In this document: piece by piece, positions 36,601-44,208 of the stretch
Layout of the letters: each line of letters begins with the position of its first letter
Numbering within the stretch: position 1 is the stretch's first letter
NCBI RefSeq assembly: GCF_051622035.1
Contig: NC_135365.1
Coordinates: 24,552,001-24,616,000, forward strand
Length of the DNA stretch: 64,000 nucleotides
DNA from: Arctopsyche grandis
Lineage: Eukaryota > Arthropoda > Insecta > Trichoptera > Hydropsychidae
Direction of reading: 5' to 3'
Made by a program: the position numbers and the translations under genes
The notes under the pieces: generated by a model
The model's input: only the letters and a program-made list of their open reading frames with translations
Database searches by the model: none
Told to the model about the DNA's origin: nothing

Positions 36601-37885
36601 CAATGGTTGCTGCTGGCCAAACCTCAATTTGTGACTCCAGGTCGATCGTTTCCTATCAGAGTTTGCCAATTTATCTGATTTTCATTGAAACGGTTCCTGC
36701 AAAATTGGCATCCCTGACCATCTCTCTAGCAAAAAATCCGGGATATTCAGCATCTCGATTTTTAGCTGGTTTGTGTAATTACTGCAAATTTCTCCATAGA
36801 TATCTCTGTGGATTTTGATCGTATTTGCCTTTTATATGCTTCTGTACAATTTTTGAACATAGATGCCGTGTTCAGTATAAAAATATATAATAATTGTATA
36901 TTTATAATTGATATTTCTTGATCTGTATAGTACACTCGTCGCATAAGAGCGATCTGTAAGACGAATTTGCATGATTGATTGAGTAAAAATAAAAATAAAT
37001 AATGGTGACAAGTAGTAGGTAGGTTGATTGTTAATTTGGTGAGGAATCATTTCAACAATGAAATCAGATAAATTGGCAAACTCTGAAAGGAAACAGTCGA
37101 CTTGGCATCAGAAATATCCAAGTCTAACCAGCAGCACTGCAAAAATACTCGGGATAAATTATTTTTAATCGATTTCAAACCACGGCTCGCACTCAGGACC
37201 TCTCGATAGTTAGCATTGACGCAACCACTGAGCTATACTGTTGGCTAGAATATAGTAAATAGACTTAATTCTGAACATTACAAGAATTACATGCAAGTAT
37301 TTATATTAGTAGAAATATGTCGATCAAAAAGTATTACATTAGTTCAATTAAATTTCTAGATATGTCAAGGAAACATTAGAATATGCGAGAAATAATGTAG
37401 AAATGATAAATTTCTTGCAAATATATGATGAAGTATATGCAGTGCGTCAAATGCCCACTTTGACAATAAAGCATCAAGAATCAGGTGAGTTATAATAATG
37501 TGAAATGTGTATATAAATTTATGTAGTTATGTATAATAGACTTAACTCTTAAAGAAATTATTGAGATATTTATGATTGTTATAGTTAAAACCGAGGACAA
37601 AGGTGTACAGACAGAACTGCATCCGATTCCGACATATATAGACAAAAATTACATTTGGAATATTTGGGACTATAAGAAGAAAATTTGTCAAATGGTAGCT
37701 ATGTATTTATATGTATGGTGATTATATAATATATATATTGTTTATTTCGTATTAAAATAAAATTTAAGGCAAACCTCGTGAATTGCAAGACTCATTCTAC
37801 ACAAACGCATATAAGTGCATCCAAAGTGGAAAACAGTTGCCAAACAAATACAGTCTCAGTAAAGGTCACAGAAAAAAATATTTAA
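33681..37885 (+). CDS. CFAP206: Cilia- and flagella-associated protein 206 (CFAP206)
   Basis: CFAP206 is an axonemal protein of the radial spoke 2 base needed for normal ciliary and sperm-tail beating. Nine exons give 588 codons in one phase: 33681-33891, 33955-34193, 34257-34434, 34509-34876, 35993-36265, 36332-36474, 37360-37484, 37585-37694 and 37769-37885. All introns are GT-AG. Diagnostic stretches are LLRRISIYLVLKSGLGNPG, LSELLSVVSGIRIFNKDCGKG and YLGFCSLCLCTGALIPANPN, as in vertebrate CFAP206, and length is near the family norm (about 620). I start at 33681, the second ATG of the frame, because family proteins begin close to this point; an in-frame ATG at 33600 would add 27 residues. 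Intron 4 carries a LINE scrap and a SINE, and intron 6 carries two SINEs. In insects the likely sites of action are sperm tails and ciliated sensory neurons (inference). Confidence 0.92.
34880..35340 (+). mobile_element. LINE reverse-transcriptase C-terminal fragment in CFAP206 intron 4
   Basis: The plus-strand frames read LLYNALVRSIMEYASMIWSP, then GMVGYTSLEHGMNVALIKF and ILAEIGLHAPESL, after a frameshift near 35100. This is the same family as the minus-strand fragment at 18493-18939. It begins only a few bases after the exon 4 donor (34877), so one short frame fuses exon 4 with LINE sequence; this is not part of CFAP206. Confidence 0.7.
35440..35910 (-). mobile_element. tRNA-derived SINE (copy 2), minus strand, CFAP206 intron 4
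   Basis: On the minus strand the head has a box-B GGTTCAAATCCC, followed by the body (TTTGTGACTCCTAG, TTATCTGATTTTCATTG) and the tail hairpin CCAGGAAGGC / GCCTTCCTGG (35451-35490). It is essentially full length. Confidence 0.8.
36555..36860 (+). mobile_element. tRNA-derived SINE (copy 3), CFAP206 intron 6
   Basis: The head is decayed (AGGATCGAGTTCC in the box-B position). The body TTTGTGACTCCAGGTCGATC, GTTTCCTATCAGAGTTTGCC and GAAACGGTTCC is well kept. The tail hairpin is missing, so the copy is 3'-truncated or diverged. Confidence 0.7.
37045..37250 (-). mobile_element. tRNA-derived SINE (copy 4), minus strand, CFAP206 intron 6
   Basis: The minus strand starts with a good box-A-like TAGCTCAGTGGTTGCG near 37240 and a decayed box B, then the family body to about 37045. 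No tail hairpin is present. Confidence 0.65.
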
Positions 37886-37958
37886 TGTGGATGTGGAGTA
37901 ATTGATACAATTTTTTTATAATATGTAATATTAATATTAAAAGCAAATCACTTTTTTA

Positions 37959-37964
37959 ATAAAT
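37959..37964 (+). promoter_or_regulatory. Poly(A) signal of CFAP206
   Basis: AATAAA lies 74 bases after the CFAP206 stop codon and before the end of the convergent gene at 38128, so it is well placed to end this transcript. Confidence 0.6.
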
Positions 37965-38088
37965 ATTTTAGTATGGTAAATATATGTAACATTTCTTTTT
38001 CTAATATATACAGTTTAATTCCATGATCTTAAGCTCAATCTAAATTGTGGAACACGACTCTACTTTTGAGCCTAGAAGTACTACATTA

Positions 38089-38108
38089 TTTATTCACTGG
38101 ATTTTATT
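38089..38108 (-). promoter_or_regulatory. Poly(A) signals of the coiled-coil gene
   Basis: Two minus-strand AATAAA hexamers lie at 38089-38094 and about 38103-38108, 20-40 bases after the stop codon of the minus-strand gene. The 3' ends of the two convergent genes are thus only about 125 bp apart. Confidence 0.5.
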
Positions 38109-38127
38109 TTATAAAAATGAAAAATAC

Positions 38128-41100
38128 TTAATTAAAATCTTTACACTTTAAGCCTAAAAGATCTTTCTTTGCACTCTTTGCTAAGCTAATATTATGGGCG
38201 GCCGATTTCATTTGATTGCGTTTCTTACACGCGTTATCAACGTCGATTTTCATATGCCGCATACTCTCCGGTAGTACTTGTCCTGGTATATGACATTTGG
38301 CTAATTTCCCCTGAAAAGAAATAAAATAAATAAAACATAAACATTACATACAAACAACACAAAACAGGTATACCTCAAGTCCGTCCAACTTCTCTTCATA
38401 AGTCTTAATTTCAGTATCGTTGGATCGTTTTTTCTTTTGAAATTCCTCCTCGCTCATGTCTTTCGCAATCTTATCCTTGACCTGCTTGAGATCATTTTTG
38501 AACTTTTCCAAATTGCGTCTGTCCGCTTCGATCTGTCTATCCGCTGCTTGTATGTTCTGCTCCAATGCTAATATGTATGGCTCCAATTCCATCTTTTCCA
38601 TTTGCAAGTCGGTGTACCAGCAATGTACACTCATGGGATCCATAGCTCGGAGATTTAGAACTCTTTTATACTCGGCCATCTGTGTGAGGAGGCCGTCCGC
38701 CTGTGACGACAGATCTCTAGTATCGAGACCCATGAATGATAGCAATTCATCGTAATCTTTACCTATAAATTGTTTTGGTTAATGCTTTCTTTAGATATTT
38801 TAGTATTTATTAACCTTATATAATTAAAAAATTCAGATGTGACCAACTCATGACTTTATATCTTTGTATGTATGTATTTGAGGAATTAAAAATAAAATTT
38901 GATAGTGAAAAATACGTATACTTTCACACATATCGGCTATGAGAGCATTTTCAATACAAATTGAGTGCAAATGTAGGGAAACATACACAAGACAAAAGTT
39001 CTACTTCCGGTTGTCAGATTTTGTTCAAATTTTTTTTATTACCTACCATCATTATAAATATTATAAACATAAAATATCAAGAAGATAGAAATAATTTAAA
39101 AGGTCAAAATAAAATAATGAAATATTATTTTTAAAAAAAATACTACTTCCGGTTTATGAATTCTCGCCAAAACCTTATCACCTGTAAGTTAGAACGTAAA
39201 AAATACAAATATAAATTTTCAGCTTGATTCGTTCAGTGGCGTGGAAAAAATTGAGTGGTCACATTTTTAACTTTTCTAAGAGGAAAATTTCCCACTTCGG
39301 GTTTATTAAATTTAATGATTATTTTTTTATTTTCATCACATTAATACACGGATTATATCTAAATTTTCTCGTGAAGAGTACACATATTTAACGGGTCGAA
39401 AAAAATAATGGAAGAAAAATCGAACAAGAGTAAACTGCCACTTCCGGTTGTCGGGTGTTCACTAAATTTTATATATAACTTAGTAGTGCGCTTTAGCTTC
39501 TAGATATGAAATTTCAGTTCAATACACTAGAAGTTTTCTGAGAAGAACATAAAAAACCACGATTCTCTAGAGTAAATGTTATGTAAACTTCCGGTTGAGG
39601 TAAAAATATTTAAAAAATATGAGTTGACAAAATTTATCATGTAAAAAAGTTTCAGTCCAATTCGTTAAGTGGTTTAGGAGACGATTTAATACAAAAACTT
39701 TAAAAAGAGATGACACCAATAAGAGAAGGTACCGAATTTTCGCATGATCATAAAACTTCATCTATTATTACTATGTACATAGATAATTAGTTAAGGTATT
39801 TTAGGTCATATAAAACAAGATGAGATCAGACCTTCATTAACTTATCAAGTATCCTTTTTGGAAAAATGACATCTACATACATATATAGTATACCTACAAT
39901 GCTTTTTACCTCTTTGTAGAATTGCATCCATACATGTTATGTGTCGTTAAAAAAACTGCAATATTTTCTAACAATTCAACGATTTTATTAATAATAAAAA
40001 TCCAAAAGTTTGTATCACAATATTTCTATATTGAAAGATTACATTCATAACTTAAAATCTAGCATTGGAAACTTGACAAGACTTTCAATCTTCTTCGCAA
40101 CACCAAAGAGCAGAGACTCAGAACAATTCGGACCCATCAACTGCAGCGACAGAGGCAGCTTCCTATTGGAGAGTTTGATCGGCAATGAGATAGCTGGCAC
40201 ACCAGCCATATTTGCCGGTTGTGTGCAAAAATCATGAACAGCACACTGATCTCTATTATCCAACCTAACGAAATCACTATAGAGCGGAGCGTCACTTAAC
40301 GTAGTCGGAGTCAACAGCAAATCGACACACTCTTTATCATCACACCTGCCAAAGACTCTGTCAAAGTCGTCTTTGATCAACCGTCGAATCTTCATAGCCT
40401 TCATGAAATAATCATCATAGTTTTGAGTCAGCAGGAAATAGTTTCCGGCTAAGATTCGATTGCGCACAACGTCGTTGAAACCTTCAGCTCGGGACTTGGC
40501 ATATAGCTCGTTAGTCGACGAGCAACCTTCAGCTCTATAACCGTACTCCAATCCGTCATAACGAGCCATATTACTCGCCACTTCGCATTGATTCAATATT
40601 GAATACACGGCTATGGAAGCCGAAGTGTACGGCATTGAAACTATTTTAACATAAGCACCTTCGTTCTCCAACAAATCGACGACTTCCATCCAAGTGTCTA
40701 ATACTTCAGGACTCAAACCTTCACAACGGTACTCTTCAGGTATTCCTATTCTCACCGATTTCAAATCAACGTCGTTCACATTGACTGTTTGGAATTCATC
40801 TTTCAAAGTAGTCGAATCGAAGCTATCAGGTCCGGCTATGCAATTGAATATTGAAATGCAATCATCGACATTCCTAGTCAGTATTCCGGGTACGTCCATA
40901 GAATTGACTAAGGGTATCAGGCCGTGTCTCGAGACCATTCCGTAAGTAGGTTTAAATCCGACAAGTCCACACAAAGCTGCTGGATTCCTCGTTGAACCAC
41001 CGGTGTCAGATCCAATTCCGGCTAAGCAAACTCCCGAAGCTACAGCAACGGCAGATCCACCTGAACTTCCTCCAGCTATTCTAAAATCATCACCATCTTT

Positions 41101-42258
41101 AGATTCATATCCAACGTTGAATTCAGAGCCCCAAATATTTCTAGTCGGTCCGTATACAGAATCGACAGTCCCCGAGCCCATTGCGAATTGATCTAAGTTA
41201 GTTTTGCCGACTATTACAGCTCCGGATTTCTTCAGCTTGGATACGACTGTGGCGTCGTACATTGGTGTGAAGTTCTCAAGCATTTTTGAAGCGCAAGTGG
41301 TTTTGGCATTTAGTGTGCAAAAGTTGTCCTTGACGGCTATTGGAATGCCGTTCAATGGTTTCGTTGGATCTTTTTGTAGTTCATCAGCTGTATGTTGAGC
41401 TGTCGGTAGGAGGGTGATGAAAGCGTTTAGATGTTGGACATCTTCAACTCTCTTCAGCGATAGTTTCATCAGCTCTGAAGGCGATAGTGAACCATCTTGG
41501 AACTTTTTCTGGACGGCCCTTATACTCAGCGAAAGTAATTTGTCCATTTTAATTCAACATTTGCACACTGAATATGATGCTATAACTGTCAGTGCACTTT
41601 AAGGTTATGTTGACGTTTCTCAAACTAGGACGACTTGCGCAATTATTACACAATGTGTTAGTGCGATACGAATATCTAAAATGATACATTTAATAATTAG
41701 TTCTAAATTTGATAAGACTTGAAATTAATATTGAGAATATTAAAACTGATAAACTTACCTTAATTTGAAAATATATTAAACTTCAGTGAATATTAAAAAT
41801 AAAATAAAAAATAAACACATAAATACAACTACAGATGTAACTTTGTAAGGCACATTATTTTAATAAAAAAATTGTAATACTTTACGCGCCACAGTTTGAC
41901 ATTTTTAGTAGCGCTAACGCATAAAAAATGTGAATTTTTAACTACATATACTTCTTTCAAATATGCGTATGTATATGTATTATTACAAGTTGAATAAAAA
42001 ACACTATCTTTAAGTATGTTGGAATAAGTTTTAACCGTATAATTAATGTTTCAATTGAAACTTGTACGTAAACAAACTTGTAAGTAAAATGCACTGACTT
42101 TTTGAAGTCTCCCGATCTTCGAGCTGATCCAGTTGCTCCAAATCACGAGGCTGCATCTCTTTCGATAAGCGTTCGCTTTCAGTATTCAAATCGCTGTCAA
42201 ACGGGGTGACGGTTTTGGTCCTAAAAGGCGCAAATGTCGCACGAATTTCAAGTATCAT
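38128..42258 (-). CDS. Coiled-coil protein of unknown function (host gene around GatA)
   Basis: The proposed minus-strand exons are 42258-42099, 38762-38374 and 38310-38128, together 244 codons in one phase. Exon 1 encodes an acidic, charged N-terminus ([20 protein letters not shown]...). Exon 2 encodes a long helical, charged segment, with [20 protein letters not shown] followed by about 80 residues of coiled-coil character ([20 protein letters not shown]). Exon 3 gives a basic tail ending [12 protein letters not shown]. Exons 2 and 3 join at clean splice sites. The exon 1 link uses a weaker donor (GTCAGT) and crosses GatA, so it is less certain; a near donor (GTTTGT at 42077) is also phase-compatible. 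I do not recognise the family. The size and coil would suit a small structural or complex subunit, but nothing proves one. Confidence 0.6.
38870..39745. repeat. Diverged tandem repeat, about 146-bp unit, five units
   Basis: The motif ACTTCCGG (once ACTTCGG) recurs at 39003, 39146, 39294, 39440 and 39587, at spacings of 143, 148, 146 and 147 bp. Between them a second motif like TTTCAGYTYSATTCGTT AGTGG recurs (39219, 39512, 39650) at matching offsets. The units are strongly diverged. The array lies in the large intron of the coiled-coil gene, downstream of GatA on the minus strand. Confidence 0.75.
39984..39989 (-). promoter_or_regulatory. Poly(A) signal of GatA
   Basis: A minus-strand AATAAA lies about 56 bases after the GatA stop codon, as expected for its transcript end. 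Confidence 0.5.
40045..41547 (-). CDS. gatA: Glutamyl-tRNA(Gln) amidotransferase subunit A, mitochondrial (GatA/QRSL1)
   Basis: GatA is the amidase subunit of the mitochondrial GatCAB complex. It frees ammonia from glutamine, which is used to turn mischarged Glu-tRNA(Gln) into Gln-tRNA(Gln) for organelle translation. The single 500-residue exon has the amidase signature: Lys73 in PIAVKDNF, the cis-Ser region [15 protein letters not shown] (Ser161), and the nucleophile Ser185 in [12 protein letters not shown], which together form the Ser-cisSer-Lys triad. Length matches the family (about 500). The start at [19 protein letters not shown] aligns with family N-termini; no strong presequence is visible. 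It has no introns and lies on the same strand inside the proposed intron of the coiled-coil gene. Codon use resembles the neighbours, so recent bacterial origin or contamination is unlikely. Confidence 0.96.
   Translation of the reverse strand: MDKLLSLSIRAVQKKFQDGSLSPSELMKLSLKRVEDVQHLNAFITLLPTAQHTADELQKDPTKPLNGIPIAVKDNFCTLNAKTTCASKMLENFTPMYDATVVSKLKKSGAVIVGKTNLDQFAMGSGTVDSVYGPTRNIWGSEFNVGYESKDGDDFRIAGGSSGGSAVAVASGVCLAGIGSDTGGSTRNPAALCGLVGFKPTYGMVSRHGLIPLVNSMDVPGILTRNVDDCISIFNCIAGPDSFDSTTLKDEFQTVNVNDVDLKSVRIGIPEEYRCEGLSPEVLDTWMEVVDLLENEGAYVKIVSMPYTSASIAVYSILNQCEVASNMARYDGLEYGYRAEGCSSTNELYAKSRAEGFNDVVRNRILAGNYFLLTQNYDDYFMKAMKIRRLIKDDFDRVFGRCDDKECVDLLLTPTTLSDAPLYSDFVRLDNRDQCAVHDFCTQPANMAGVPAISLPIKLSNRKLPLSLQLMGPNCSESLLFGVAKKIESLVKFPMLDFKL
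41548..42098. other. Upstream region of GatA, within the coiled-coil gene intron
   Basis: This 550-bp AT-rich stretch lies between the GatA start and the next upstream exon on the minus strand. It should hold the GatA promoter if GatA is transcribed on its own. I see no clear TATA box or initiator. Confidence 0.4.
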
Positions 42259-42659
42259 TTTGATTTTAAATTTATAAAATAAGAAATCTATTATATTTAC
42301 ATTAATGATAAATCAATATATAATTTTACCGTCATTGTATACGTTGCAAAAAATATTGAATTTGTTAGTAACTAAGCAAGGCTGTATAGTAAATACGACA
42401 ACGATTTTTCTCATTGGACTAATTTTCGAATATCTTTGGATTATTATATACTGGAGTATTTATTTATTGAACTTATATAAATCAGTTACCTTTAATTAAA
42501 TTTTTTTAATTTAATATTTTGTATTTAATCAAATGTACGTATTTGGTGTAATGAATAGTCCTCTCCTCAGTTTGTCCTAAACATGAGAAAAAGACAAAGA
42601 TAGAAAAACTCCGCTAAAAATCAGCAAACTCCATTTGTAAATCAGCATTTATGTACATA

Positions 42660-42885
42660 TGGGTTCGGTGATTATTGCTCACAAAACGTTCGCCCAAAAG
42701 TCATTAAAATCTCTATAACGGAACATCTGACAGCCGAAAAATCCATCATACTAACAATAACTATCATACTAATGAGAACTGGAGTGCCAAATATTCCGTA
42801 TTCGCGATTTTCATGACAAAAATTGTCTTTTGGGCGAACGCAACGTGCGTAATAATCCAATTACCGTACATACATATGTACGGTA
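42660..42885. mobile_element. Small inverted-repeat element (MITE)
   Basis: The exact 14-bp sequence CGTTCGCCCAAAAG at 42687-42700 recurs inverted at 42827-42840. The similarity extends outward, with gaps, to GATTATTGCTCAC on the left and GTGCGTAATAATC on the right. The inner 126 bp encodes nothing. Ends and target duplication are not clear. The GGTTCGGTGA at its left edge also occurs inverted at the right edge of the element at 57385-57700. Confidence 0.55.
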
Positions 42886-43136
42886 AACGGTTTACATTCC
42901 AAATGTGAATCGTTTGCGCGGATCTCCCGTCGCACGAAAATGCGGCGTACTATTTCACTAATGTTTTTTTTACGAGATTTGTATTATTATCATAAAAAAA
43001 ACATTCGTGCAATAATATTTGCGTAGTTTTCTGTATGCCGATTTTTCTGCACGCCGATATTTCATACGCCGGAAAACCGCGCACGCGATTTTCGTAGCGG
43101 AGGTTATCCTGGTAGCGATTCACTTTGCGATATAAT
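42886..43136. other. CG-rich non-coding stretch, repeat-like
   Basis: This stretch is rich in CG dinucleotides, with short inverted motifs (TACGAGATTTG, CATAAAAAAAACATTCGTG; GCCGATTTTTCTGC and GCCGATATTTC). It looks like old repeat DNA; no gene is visible. Confidence 0.35.
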
Positions 43137-43534
43137 CAGGCGCAGCTCGTGCATAGGAACTGCAGCGCTGCAGCACCACCAGAAAAAATCACATTTGTAT
43201 GCATTTACAACTTGTGAATATAATTTAAATAAGAATGATTAGATATTTGACATTATGGGGGATGAACGAATGAGACGACTGGCATGTTAATGCACGTGTT
43301 TATTATATGACAGCTAAAGGCAGAGTGAGTAGTGGCTCTCCGAACCCAGCCGAGTTGGTCCCCACTCGCAGGAAGGCAACCAAACTCGACCATGTCGTAT
43401 AAGCGAGCCGCCACAACATAATCATTATTAATGAGTATGTCAAATATATCTAAATACAAGTTGTAAGTGCGATTTTTTTGAAATTTTTCTGGGGGTGCTG
43501 CAGCGTTGCAGTTCCTATGCACGAGCCGCGCCTG
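43137..43534. mobile_element. hAT-type MITE with exact 8-bp target duplication
   Basis: The terminal inverted repeats begin CAGGCGCAGCTCGTGCATAG on the left and CAGGCGCGGCTCGTGCATAG in reverse complement on the right, and continue for about 55 bp. The element is 398 bp and is flanked on both sides by GATATAAT (43129-43136 and 43535-43542). CAG ends and an 8-bp duplication define the hAT superfamily. It has no coding capacity. Confidence 0.85.
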
Positions 43535-43542
43535 GATATAAT

Positions 43543-44160
43543 CACTGAACTATTCTACGTCACCAACTTTAATAACCCACAGCCATTTTTGAGTAGGCAT
43601 TACTGATTTTTTTTCCATCGATGTTATAATTGGAGAAGGTAATTTTTACGAACCAGATCAATTAATAAGATCCTCCTTCTATGTATTTGAAGCAGAAATA
43701 CAAATTAAAAATGAAAAACAAAACAAATAAGAGGAAAGTTTTCATGGGCGTTATTGAAGGGGTTACGTGCAGCCACACAGCCACACAGTACTCATTGACG
43801 TGTCTTGTGGGTGTCATTCGGTGTCCTGCTGACTTCAACCCGCCGGCTCCATCCTTCAAGACGACTCCAGGTCCTGGCCTCTCCTTCACCACACCACACC
43901 ACACCACACCACACCACACCATACCGACTGTCGAACCACACGCCACACTCTTCGTCACATTACCATTACCACTGGTACAGAAGTGCCTGCACATTACCCA
44001 CCTACACAAGCCTACCTGTCATAATTCATATTGCACATCACACACACACATTGCAGACACGTGTATTATATGAATATAAAGGACACACGTCAGATCAACA
44101 TTTGAAATTCGCATTGTTCAGTTGGCTTATTTACGTTTTCAGGTTCGGCTTGAGGAGTGC
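43543..44160. other. Region upstream of alpha-COP with a pentamer microsatellite
   Basis: About 600 bp between the MITE and the alpha-COP start. It includes an (ACACC)n run at 43887-43920. A possible splice acceptor (TTTACGTTTTCAG, ending 44141) suggests that the alpha-COP 5' UTR is split. No coding exon is seen. Confidence 0.4.
43887..43920. repeat. (ACACC)n microsatellite
   Basis: About seven near-perfect copies of the pentamer ACACC in a row, upstream of alpha-COP. Confidence 0.85.
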
Positions 44161-44208
44161 ATGAGTTACGAGGTTAGAGTGCAGGTCTTTAGTCAAGATG
44201 CTGACTAA
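44161..44208 (+). promoter_or_regulatory. Upstream ORF overlapping the alpha-COP start
   Basis: An ATG at 44161 opens a 15-codon frame ([15 protein letters not shown]) that stops at 44208, overlapping the alpha-COP ATG (44198) out of frame by 11 bases. It matters only if transcription starts, or the leader is spliced, before 44161. Confidence 0.4.

Noticed and set aside
38374..38762. Assignment of the coiled-coil gene to IFT20, THOC7 or HAUS1
   Set aside because: Remembered sequences of these families do not share specific motifs with it; only general coiled-coil character is common.
38870..39745. CRISPR array
   Set aside because: Units are about 146 bp and diverged throughout, with no short exact repeat and unique spacer pattern, and the DNA is eukaryotic.
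40045..41547. GatA as bacterial contamination or recent transfer
   Set aside because: It is embedded between intron-bearing insect genes with similar codon use, and mitochondrial GatA is a normal insect nuclear gene.
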